NCBI GenBank assembly: GCA_036824005.1
Contig: DAITBA010000026.1
Coordinates: forward strand, 1 to 39,314
Length of the DNA stretch: 39,314 nucleotides
Direction: 5' to 3'
From: DAITBA01 sp036824005
GTDB taxonomy: Bacteria; Pseudomonadota; Gammaproteobacteria; Burkholderiales; Rhodocyclaceae
Of this stretch, positions 6,808 to 13,841 are shown one piece after another; within the stretch, counting starts at the first letter, position 1; each line of letters starts with the position of its first letter. The notes under the pieces are model-generated. The model ran no database searches and was not told the DNA's origin. It saw only the letters and a program-made list of their open reading frames with translations. The position numbers were made by a program, and so were the translations under genes.

Positions 6808-9348
6808 ATGGAGACAGCACAAACGGCAACGATCAACTGGTGGAGTGCGAGCCGTGCGAAGGCGCTGACGGCCTTCGGTGCCCCGGTGAAGCTCACCATC
6901 GACGGCAGGGGCGTGGAGGCCCCCGCCGGTGCTTCGGTGCTCAACGCGGCGACGGTGGCCGGACTGTACATCCCGGCGCTGTGCGCGCATCCGGATCTGC
7001 CGCCCGCGGTGCAGCGCGGTGCCGGCGGTGCGGGCTGCAATCTCTGCCTGGTCGAGGTCGACGGCGAGCCGGGAATGCGCAAGGCATGTTCCCTGACGGT
7101 TGCGGAAGGCATGTCGATTCGCACGACCTCGCCGGAGATCCAGAAGATGCGCCAGGCCAACCTGGCGAAGATCCTCGCCACGCACCCCCACGTCTGCCTC
7201 ACCTGTCCCCAGCGCGAGGGCTGCTCGCGCACCCAATGCTCCTACGGCAATCCGCCCGAGACGCGCTGCTGCTCGATCTTCAACAGTTGCGAGCTGCGCA
7301 AGATCTCCGACTACATCGGCATACCGAACAACACGCCGGCCTACAAGCCGATCCAGCTTCCTGTCATCAAGAACGAACCGTTCTTCGATCGCGACTACAA
7401 CCTGTGCATCGACTGCCGCCGTTGTCTGACGGCATGCAACGACATCCGCGGCGTCGGCTGCCTGGAGGTGAAGACGGCGCCGGACGGACGCACCTATGTC
7501 GCGACCATCGAGCAGACGCTGGTCGACTCCGGCTGCAAGTTCTGCCAGGCCTGTGTCACCGTCTGTCCCACCGGCGCGCTCACCGACCGCACGCTCGATC
7601 CCGCCAAACGCGAGGAATCGATGGTTCCGTGCAAGGCCGCCTGCCCGGCGGGCATCGACGTGCCGCGCTATGTGCAGCTTGCCGCCGAAGGCAAATACGG
7701 CGAGGCCACGGCCGTGGTGCGTGAGAAGCTGCCATTTCCCGGTATCGTCGGCCGCGCCTGCTTTGCCATGTGCGAGAGCGCCTGCCGCCGCGGCAAGCTC
7801 GACGATCCGCTGTCCATACGCACGCTCAAGCGTGTCGCCGCCGACAACGACACCGGCATCTGGCGACAGTATTCGAAGCAGTTGCCGCCGACGGGGAAAA
7901 AGGCGGCGGTGATCGGTGCCGGCCCAGCGGGCCTGACGGTCGCCTACTACCTGGCGAAGAAGGGCCACGCGGTGACGGTGTTCGATGCGCAACCGGCCGC
8001 CGGCGGCATGGCGCGCTACGGCATTCCGTCGTATCGCGTGCCGCTGGCTGTGATCGACAGCGAAGTCGCGGAAGTGGAGAAGCTCGGCGTCGAATTTCGT
8101 TATAACAGCCGCATCGAAAACGCCGACGAGTTGTTCGGCCGGGGCTATGAGGCGATCTTTATCGGCATCGGCTGCCAGGGCGGCGACAAGCTGGGCGTGC
8201 CGGGCGACGATCTGGCGGGGGTAGTCGACAGCCCGACCTACCTTCGGGCGGCGACCATGGGGCTGGTCAACACCAGGGACGGCATCCAGACCGGGAATAA
8301 GGTTGCCGTGATCGGCGGCGGCAACGTCGCCACGGACAACGCGCGCAGCTCGCGCCGCTTCGGCGCCGCGGTGGACATGGTCTACCGGCGCACGCGCGAT
8401 GAAATGCCGGCCCGCGACGAGGAGTTCGACGGCTGCGTGGACGAGGGAGTGAACATTCGCTACCTGCTGGCGCCGAAGAAGATCGAAGCGGGCAGCAACG
8501 GCAGCCGCCTGAAGATCACCTATGCGCGCATGGCGCTCGGTGAACCCGATGCCTCGGGCCGCCGCCGCCCCGTCGATACCGGCGAGGAGCTGAGCGAGGG
8601 CGTGGACCTGGTGATCGCGGCGGTTGGCCAGCACCCGAAGAAGTTCGACGGTTTCGGCGTGCAAACGGACAAGAAGGGCCGCATCACGGTGCGCGAGGAC
8701 TCGATGCTCACCAGCCGTCCCGGGGTCTATGCCGGCGGCGACTGCGTGCTCGGCCCGTCGACCCTGATTGAGTCCATTGCCCAGGGGCGCATCGCTGCGG
8801 CTGCCATGGACAAACAGCTCGGCGGCGACGGCAACATCGAAGAGAAGCTGCTGCCCGAGGACTGGAGCACCGATCCGCGCATCGGCCGCGAAGAAGGATT
8901 CAACCAGCGCCACAAGTTCCACCCGATCATGCTGGCGCCGGAAAGCCGCGGCGGCTGGGACGAGGTGGAGCGCGGCTATGACGACGCCATCGCCCGCGCC
9001 GAGGCTGGCCGCTGTCTCAAGTGCAACCTGGCGCCGAAGATCGCCGACGCCGTCCTGCCGCCGGAGGCTTGGCTGGAGTTTTCCGAAGCCGTCGTCGCCG
9101 GCATCACGACCGAGGCCGGCGTGTTCCAGTTGCTCGATGCGGACAAGAACGTCCTCACGATCAAGGGCGTGGAGAGCGTGCGGGCGGGGCTTCAGGATCA
9201 ACTGGGGCGCAACGACGCGGCGAAGTTCTTCGTCTTCGAGGAGGCGGCGATGTTCACCTCGCGCGAGAGCCAGCTGATCCAGGCCTACCTGCAGCAGTAC
9301 GGCAAGATGCCCGGCGGTGGATCGGACGAGCTGGACGATTTGTTTTGA
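6808..9348 (+). CDS. bzdV: BzdV iron-sulfur flavoprotein oxidoreductase
   Basis: This 846-residue electron-transfer protein probably moves electrons from NAD(P)H to ferredoxin for benzoyl-CoA reductase. The N-terminal third is NuoG/hydrogenase-like: a [2Fe-2S] domain (C59, C77, C80, C94), a Cys-rich segment (C130, C133, C139, C144, C154, C155, C161), then two [4Fe-4S] sets (C200/203/206/210 and C243/246/249/253). From residue 275 it is like the glutamate synthase small subunit: CKAACP, FAD site AAVIGAGPAGLTVAYYL, nucleotide site VAVIGGGNVATDNARS, and C-terminal FAD contact GVYAGGDCVLGPSTL. A further C-terminal part after CLKCNL (roughly 110 residues) is not assigned. The ATG at 6808 is preceded by GGAGGT; earlier in-frame starts lie in palindrome copy 2. 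The direction of electron flow and any bifurcation are inference. Confidence 0.85.
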   Translation: METAQTATINWWSASRAKALTAFGAPVKLTIDGRGVEAPAGASVLNAATVAGLYIPALCAHPDLPPAVQRGAGGAGCNLCLVEVDGEPGMRKACSLTVAEGMSIRTTSPEIQKMRQANLAKILATHPHVCLTCPQREGCSRTQCSYGNPPETRCCSIFNSCELRKISDYIGIPNNTPAYKPIQLPVIKNEPFFDRDYNLCIDCRRCLTACNDIRGVGCLEVKTAPDGRTYVATIEQTLVDSGCKFCQACVTVCPTGALTDRTLDPAKREESMVPCKAACPAGIDVPRYVQLAAEGKYGEATAVVREKLPFPGIVGRACFAMCESACRRGKLDDPLSIRTLKRVAADNDTGIWRQYSKQLPPTGKKAAVIGAGPAGLTVAYYLAKKGHAVTVFDAQPAAGGMARYGIPSYRVPLAVIDSEVAEVEKLGVEFRYNSRIENADELFGRGYEAIFIGIGCQGGDKLGVPGDDLAGVVDSPTYLRAATMGLVNTRDGIQTGNKVAVIGGGNVATDNARSSRRFGAAVDMVYRRTRDEMPARDEEFDGCVDEGVNIRYLLAPKKIEAGSNGSRLKITYARMALGEPDASGRRRPVDTGEELSEGVDLVIAAVGQHPKKFDGFGVQTDKKGRITVREDSMLTSRPGVYAGGDCVLGPSTLIESIAQGRIAAAAMDKQLGGDGNIEEKLLPEDWSTDPRIGREEGFNQRHKFHPIMLAPESRGGWDEVERGYDDAIARAEAGRCLKCNLAPKIADAVLPPEAWLEFSEAVVAGITTEAGVFQLLDADKNVLTIKGVESVRAGLQDQLGRNDAAKFFVFEEAAMFTSRESQLIQAYLQQYGKMPGGGSDELDDLF

Positions 9349-9356
9349 TTTGCAGC

Positions 9357-9457
9357 GAACCACAGAGGCACAGAGACACAGAGAATGCACAGAGGAAGAC
9401 CTCTTTTGTTTTGCTCTGTGGAAGCCTCTGTGGCTCTGTGTCTCTGTGGTGGGGTTT
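9357..9457. repeat. Palindromic intergenic element, copy 3 (bzdV/zinc-ribbon gene)
   Basis: The left arm ACCACAGAGGCACAGAGACA starts at 9359 and the right arm GGCTCTGTGTCTCTGTGGT ends at 9450, with GGGGTTTT following to 9457. Inner CACAGAGGA pairs loosely with CTCTGTG. The element begins about 10 bases after the bzdV stop and ends about 25 bases before the next ATG. Confidence 0.9.
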
Positions 9458-9481
9458 TGTCTTGTCGATGAGGGGGAAATC

Positions 9482-9661
9482 ATGGGCCAGGTGATCGATT
9501 TCCGGAGCTGCAGGCCGGTGCCGGACAAGCAGCCGGAACATTGCGTGCGCTGCCGGCGTTGCGGGGCGGACCTGTGGACCATCAGTCAGAGCGGGGAACT
9601 GCGCTGCGCCGACTGCGAAGAGCCCTGCCCCTACCGCGTGCAGATGAAGAACGAGAACTAA
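9482..9661 (+). CDS. 59-residue zinc-ribbon-like protein
   Basis: This small protein of unknown function starts MGQVIDFRSCRPVP. It carries two CxxC knuckles, CVRCRRCG and CADCEEPC, about 20 residues apart, the classic spacing of a zinc ribbon or rubredoxin-like metal site. The strand LWTISQSGELR lies between them. Its start at ATG 9482 is preceded by GAGGGGG; upstream in-frame ATGs fall in palindrome copy 3. It lies 20 bases before had and shares its block. It could be a metallochaperone, a ferredoxin-like carrier or a regulatory mini-protein; the sequence does not decide. I do not recall a counterpart at this place in the Azoarcus bzd operon. Confidence 0.75.
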   Translation: MGQVIDFRSCRPVPDKQPEHCVRCRRCGADLWTISQSGELRCADCEEPCPYRVQMKNEN

Positions 9662-9681
9662 AACTAGGAGGAGATGCCAAC

Positions 9682-10752
9682 GTGATACCGCAACATATCG
9701 AAACCTGGCAGATGAGCGAGCCGGGCCGGCTCGCCCGCACCCGCATTTCCATGCCGGAGGTCAAGCCCGGCGAGGTCGTGGTGGAAATTCGCGGCTGCGG
9801 CGTCTGCCACACCGATCTGTCTTACTTCTACATGGGCGTGCCAACTGTGCAGAAGCCGCCGCTGTCGCTGGGCCACGAGATCAGCGGCGTGGTCGTCGGC
9901 GGGGAGTCCGCCTGGGTTGGGCGCGAGGTGATCGTGCCGGCCGTGATCCCTTGCGGCGAGTGCGCGTTGTGCAAGGCGGGCCGCGGCAATCGCTGCCTGA
10001 GCCAGATGATGCCGGGCAATTCCATGGGCATCTACGGCGGCTTCTCCAGCCACATCGTCTCACCGGCGAAGTTCCTCTGCCCGGTCGGCGAGCGCAACGG
10101 CGTGCCGCTCGAGCATCTGTCTGTGGTGGCCGATGCGGTGACTACGCCCTATCAGGCAGCCGTGCGCGCCGGACTGAAGGCGGGCGACCTGGTAATCGTC
10201 GTCGGCGCCGCCGGCGGCGTAGGCAGCTTCATGACCCAGACCGCGAAGGGTATGGGCGCCCGTGCCGTGATCGCCATCGACATCAACGAGGAGAAGCTCG
10301 AATTCATGAAGGGCTACGGCGCCGACTTTACCATCAATCCCAAGGGCAAGAGCGCCAAGGAGGTGAAGGAGCTGTTCAAGGGCTTTTGCAAGGAGCAGGG
10401 CCTGCCTGCCAACTACGGCTGGAAGATTTTCGAGGTGACCGGCACCAAGCCGGGTCAGGAGCTGGCGCTGTCGCTGCTGTCCTTCGTCGGCACGCTGGTG
10501 ATCGTCGGCTACGGCACCGACGAGACCAGCTACATGCTGTCCAAGCTCATGGCCTTCGATGCCGAGATCATCGGCACCTGGGGCTGTCCGCCGGACAAAT
10601 ACCCGCAGGTGCTGGCCATGTGCCTCGATGGGCGCATCGCGCTCGAACCGTTCGTCGAGACGCGGCCCATGAGCCAGATCGAGGCCGTGTTCGACGAGGC
10701 GCACCACGGCAAGCTCAAGAAGCGCGTGGTGCTGACGCCGGATTTTTCATGA
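9682..10752 (+). CDS. had: 6-hydroxycyclohex-1-ene-1-carbonyl-CoA dehydrogenase
   Basis: This is the pathway step after Dch: NAD-dependent oxidation of 6-hydroxycyclohex-1-ene-1-carbonyl-CoA to the 6-oxo compound (Had, also called BzdX). The 356-residue protein is a zinc-type medium-chain dehydrogenase. Catalytic zinc ligands lie in CGVCHTD (C42) and GHEISG (H65/E66); the structural zinc set is C91, C94, C97 and C105. The Rossmann loop is GAAGGVGSF. The start is GTG at 9682, preceded by AGGAGGAG at 9666-9673 with eight bases of spacing; the longer open frame upstream overlaps the zinc-ribbon gene in another frame and is not used. Assignment to Had over a generic alcohol dehydrogenase rests on the neighbouring oah and reductase genes. 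Confidence 0.88.
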   Translation: MIPQHIETWQMSEPGRLARTRISMPEVKPGEVVVEIRGCGVCHTDLSYFYMGVPTVQKPPLSLGHEISGVVVGGESAWVGREVIVPAVIPCGECALCKAGRGNRCLSQMMPGNSMGIYGGFSSHIVSPAKFLCPVGERNGVPLEHLSVVADAVTTPYQAAVRAGLKAGDLVIVVGAAGGVGSFMTQTAKGMGARAVIAIDINEEKLEFMKGYGADFTINPKGKSAKEVKELFKGFCKEQGLPANYGWKIFEVTGTKPGQELALSLLSFVGTLVIVGYGTDETSYMLSKLMAFDAEIIGTWGCPPDKYPQVLAMCLDGRIALEPFVETRPMSQIEAVFDEAHHGKLKKRVVLTPDFS

Positions 10753-10758
10753 AGGCTT

Positions 10759-10860
10759 GAACCACAGAGGCACAGAGGCACAGAGGAATCGCACAGAGAA
10801 TATCCACGCGAATCCCTCTGTGAAATCCTCTGTGCCTCTGTGTCTCTGTGGTGAGGTTTT
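10759..10860. repeat. Palindromic intergenic element, copy 4 (had/oah)
   Basis: The left arm ACCACAGAGGCACAGAGGCA starts at 10761 and the right arm TGCCTCTGTGTCTCTGTGGT ends at 10852; GAGGTTTT follows to 10860. This is the most regular copy: the outer 27 bases of each arm match with one difference. It occupies nearly the whole gap from the had stop to the oah leader. Confidence 0.92.
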
Positions 10861-10881
10861 GACTTTCTTGGAGTTCTCAAC

Positions 10882-12012
10882 ATGGCACTGGATTGGCTGC
10901 GCAGGGACAACGAACTGAAGGACCACCAACTGGTCGGCGACCAGTACTTCGGCGCGGACGCGCCGTCGATCATCTACGAGAAGCGCCCCGTGCTGGACGC
11001 GAGCGGCAAGCCGGTCAATGGCCTGTATTCGGCCTGGATCACGCTCAACAACCCGGCCCAGTACAACTCCTACACCACCGAGATGGTGAAAGGTGTCATC
11101 GCCGGCTTCCAGAAAGCATCCTCGGATCGCACCGTGGTCGCCGCGGTGTTCACCGCGGTTGGCGACAAGGCCTTCTGCACCGGCGGCAACACCGCCGAGT
11201 ACGCCGCCTACTACTCCAAGCGGCCGAACGAGTATGGCGAATACATGGACCTGTTCAACGCCATGGTGGACGCCATCCTCAACTGCAAGAAGCCGGTCAT
11301 CTGCCGGGTGAATGGCATGCGTGTAGCGGGCGGCCAGGAGATCGGCATGGCGACCGATCTCACGATCACGTCCGATTTGGCCGTGTTCGGCCAGGCCGGA
11401 CCGAAGCACGGCTCGGCGCCCGACGGCGGCTCCACCGACTTCCTGCCATGGTTCCTGTCCATGGAGGACGCGCTGTACAACTGCGTTTCCTGCGAGACCT
11501 GGAGCGCCTACAAGATGAAGGCCAAGGGGCTGCTGACCAAGGTGGTGCCAGTGCTGAAAAAGGACGGCAAGTGGGTACGCAACCCGCTGGTGCGCACGGA
11601 TACCTATGTCGACGACGGCGAGATCGTCTACGGCGAGCCGATCGCCGCCGACAAGCTGAAGGCGGCGAAAGAACTGATGGCCGCCTGCAAAACGAACTTC
11701 GAGCTGCTGGATAAGGAAGTGAATGCGCTTGTCTGGAAGTTCACCAATCTCTTCCCCCACTGTCTGATGAAGTCCATCGACGGCATCCGTGCCAAGAAGA
11801 AATTCTTCTGGGACCAGATGAAGCTCGCCAACCGCCACTGGCTGGCGGCGAACATGAACTTCGAGGCCCACCTGGGCTTCAACGCCTTCGACTCGAAGAA
11901 GATCACCGGCCAGGACGTGATCGACTTCGTCAAGTATCGCCAGCTCACCGCGGAAGGCGCCCTCATGGACGACGACTTCGCCGCGCAGGTGCTGGGCAAG
12001 CCCAAATCGTAA
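10882..12012 (+). CDS. oah: 6-oxocyclohex-1-ene-1-carbonyl-CoA hydrolase
   Basis: This is the ring-opening enzyme of the pathway (Oah, BzdY): it adds water twice to 6-oxocyclohex-1-enecarbonyl-CoA and cleaves the ring, giving 3-hydroxypimelyl-CoA. The 376 residues match the usual length of Oah, longer than ordinary crotonases. Crotonase-fold features are AFCTGGNTAEYA (first oxyanion-hole strand), VNGMRVAGGQEIGMATDLTI (second), and FGQAGPKHGSAPDGGSTDFL. TTGGAG lies 10 bases before the ATG. It is the last gene of the main operon, followed by a strong GC hairpin. Confidence 0.92.
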   Translation: MALDWLRRDNELKDHQLVGDQYFGADAPSIIYEKRPVLDASGKPVNGLYSAWITLNNPAQYNSYTTEMVKGVIAGFQKASSDRTVVAAVFTAVGDKAFCTGGNTAEYAAYYSKRPNEYGEYMDLFNAMVDAILNCKKPVICRVNGMRVAGGQEIGMATDLTITSDLAVFGQAGPKHGSAPDGGSTDFLPWFLSMEDALYNCVSCETWSAYKMKAKGLLTKVVPVLKKDGKWVRNPLVRTDTYVDDGEIVYGEPIAADKLKAAKELMAACKTNFELLDKEVNALVWKFTNLFPHCLMKSIDGIRAKKKFFWDQMKLANRHWLAANMNFEAHLGFNAFDSKKITGQDVIDFVKYRQLTAEGALMDDDFAAQVLGKPKS

Positions 12013-12016
12013 CGTG

Positions 12017-12060
12017 CCGACGAGCCCCGGGGCGGGCAGGCCCCGGGCTCGCCGCGTCGG
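12017..12060 (+). terminator. Strong GC hairpin after oah
   Basis: An outer pair CCGACG/CGTCGG encloses an inner stem CGAGCCCCGGGGC against GCCCCGGGCTCG with one unpaired base and a short loop around 12034-12039. There is no T-run after it, so it may act as an mRNA 3' end stabiliser or a factor-assisted terminator rather than a classic intrinsic one. It sits 5 bases after the oah stop and marks the likely end of the bzdN-oah transcript. Confidence 0.6.
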
Positions 12061-12083
12061 TCCCCGTCCCATACAATGGGCCC

Positions 12084-12863
12084 ATGAACGGCCTTCCTGG
12101 TACGACGGGCGAACCCCTCTTCGACGCTCACTTCCACATCATCGACAGCCGCTTTCCTCTGTTGGCGAACCAGGGGTACTTGCCGCCGGCATACACCTGC
12201 GATGACTACCTGCGCGCGGTGCGGGGACTCGGCATCGTCGGCGGGGCGGTGGTGTCAGGATCGTTTCAGGCGTTCGATCAGACCTATCTGGTCGACGCCT
12301 TGGCGCGGTTGGGCGACGGCTTTGTCGGCGTCACCCAGCTGCCGGCGACGGTTTCGGACGAGGAGGTGTTGCGCCTGAATGCAGCTGGCGTGCGCGCGCT
12401 ACGCTTCAACGTCAAGCGCGGCGGATCGGCGGGGCTGCCCGAAGCGCCGTCGTTGGCGCGGCGCGTGCACGAGCTCGCCGGCTGGCACGTGGAATTCTAC
12501 GTCGACTCGGCGGAACTCGACGCGCTGCATCCGCTGCTGCGCAACCTGCCGCGGTTCAGCATCGATCACCTCGGCCTGTCGCGGCATGGCTTCGGCACGC
12601 TGCTCAAGCTGGCGGAGCGTGGCGCGCGCGTCAAGGCCACCGGCTTTGGTCGGCTCGATTTCGACGTCGCGCAGGCGCTGCGCGATCTCGCCGCCGCGAA
12701 TCCGGACTGTCTCATGTTTGGCACCGACCTGCCCTCCACCCGCGCGCCGCGTCCTTTCAATGCCAGCGACATCGCGCTCGTTCGCGACGCGCTGGACGAG
12801 ACGATGGCGCGCAAGGCGCTGTGGCAGAACGGCCGCGATTTCTACTTCCCCGGCGGTGGGTGA
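12084..12863 (+). CDS. Amidohydrolase family protein (TIM-barrel)
   Basis: A 259-residue member of the amidohydrolase-2 type, to which 2-pyrone-4,6-dicarboxylate lactonase and decarboxylases of aromatic pathways belong. Visible motifs are FDAHFHIIDSRFP (HxH near the N terminus), VRALRFNVKRGG, FSIDHLGLSRHG and the late CLMFGTDLPSTRA aspartate. A lactonase or hydrolase of a ring-cleavage product is the likeliest role, but the substrate is not determined. There is no Shine-Dalgarno before the ATG, and a TACAAT at 12072-12077 is so close that its transcript could be nearly leaderless. The gene is on the same strand as oah but beyond its hairpin, and converges on the SDR gene. Confidence 0.7.
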   Translation: MNGLPGTTGEPLFDAHFHIIDSRFPLLANQGYLPPAYTCDDYLRAVRGLGIVGGAVVSGSFQAFDQTYLVDALARLGDGFVGVTQLPATVSDEEVLRLNAAGVRALRFNVKRGGSAGLPEAPSLARRVHELAGWHVEFYVDSAELDALHPLLRNLPRFSIDHLGLSRHGFGTLLKLAERGARVKATGFGRLDFDVAQALRDLAAANPDCLMFGTDLPSTRAPRPFNASDIALVRDALDETMARKALWQNGRDFYFPGGG

Positions 12864-12891
12864 GCGACGGGCATTGCGAATGCTGCCATGC

Positions 12892-12913
12892 GATGCTCGG
12901 AGTTTGGAGCATC
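12892..12913. terminator. Small hairpin between convergent genes
   Basis: GATGCTC at 12892-12898 pairs with GAGCATC at 12907-12913 around an 8-base loop. It lies in the 117-base gap between the convergent amidohydrolase and SDR genes, where a terminator is expected. There is no T-run, so this is only a candidate. Confidence 0.3.
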
Positions 12914-12980
12914 CCGAGACGCTCCAAGGCCTCCAAGTCTCACCAGTGAGTTGCTGCGCCGCGTTCTCTGTCCGCCGTGT

Positions 12981-13808
12981 CTACATGACAAGCCCGCCGC
13001 TCGCCAGCAGGACTTCGCCGCTGATGTAGTCCGACTCGGGTATGCAGAGCAGATAGACCGCGCCCGCCGCTTCCTCGGGCGTGCCGCCACGGCCGAGCGG
13101 GATTGCCTTGTTGAGGTAATCGAGGAATTCCTGAGGCACGCCCAGCTTTACTTCGCGCTCGCCGACCTTGGCCACGGATTCCGCCCCGCCCGCGGCGGCC
13201 GTCAGGCGTGTCTGGATCAGGCCGAATGCTACGCAATTGACATTGACGCGGTAGCGCCCCCACTCCTTGGCCAGCGTCTTGGTGAGTCCGATCACGGCGG
13301 CCTTGCCGGCGGAGTAGCCCGACTGCCCGGCGTTACCGTACATGCCGGCGATGGAAGAGATGTTCACCACCTTGCGGTTGTAGGGGCGGCCTTCGTCGGC
13401 GTCCTTCTTTGCCGCGGCCCGGATGAAGTCGCTCGCCGCGCGCAGAATGCGGAACGGCGCGGTCGCGTGCACGTCGAGCATGGCCTGCCACTGCTCGTCG
13501 CCGACCTTCTGGATGACGCTGTCCCAGGCGTAACCTGCGTTGTTGACGATGATGTCCAGCCCGCCGAATTGCTTCAGCGCGGTGTCTACCATGCGTGTGC
13601 CGAAATCGGCGGCGGTGACATCGCCGAGACAGGCGGCGGCCTCGGAACCCGCGGCGCGGATGGCGGCGATGGTTTCATCGGCCGGCGCGGCGTCGAGATC
13701 GTTGACCACCACGCGCGCGCCTTCGCTTGCCAGCTTCAATGCGATGGCGCGTCCAATGCCGCGCCCGGAACCGGTCACCAGGGCGACCTTGCCTTGCAGT
13801 TTCTTCAT
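12981..13808 (-). CDS. SDR family oxidoreductase
   Basis: A 275-residue classical short-chain dehydrogenase/reductase. From the ATG at 13808 it reads MKKLQGKVALVTGSGRGIGR (cofactor loop TGxxxGxG), then IIVNNAG, VVNISSIAGMYG (catalytic Ser) and SGYSAGKAA (Tyr-x3-Lys). An insertion around AAAKKDADEGRPYNRK precedes the catalytic strand. GGGAGAG lies upstream of the ATG; the in-frame extension further upstream lacks a site. It follows xdhC by 33 bases and is probably co-transcribed with it. SDRs in benzoyl-CoA clusters (such as bzdZ) are thought to oxidise alcohols or hydroxyacyl-CoAs; which one this does is unknown. Confidence 0.8.
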   Translation of the reverse strand: MKKLQGKVALVTGSGRGIGRAIALKLASEGARVVVNDLDAAPADETIAAIRAAGSEAAACLGDVTAADFGTRMVDTALKQFGGLDIIVNNAGYAWDSVIQKVGDEQWQAMLDVHATAPFRILRAASDFIRAAAKKDADEGRPYNRKVVNISSIAGMYGNAGQSGYSAGKAAVIGLTKTLAKEWGRYRVNVNCVAFGLIQTRLTAAAGGAESVAKVGEREVKLGVPQEFLDYLNKAIPLGRGGTPEEAAGAVYLLCIPESDYISGEVLLASGGLVM

Positions 13809-13841
13809 TGCTTTGCTCTCCCGTGAAACGTGCAACAAAAT

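Noticed and set aside
5620..9582. Very long open frame on the minus strand (about 1320 codons)
   Set aside because: It runs antisense to bzdT, bzdU and bzdV, shows no family motif, is rich in Arg/Ala/His as expected of a GC-rich shadow, and passes through two palindromic elements.
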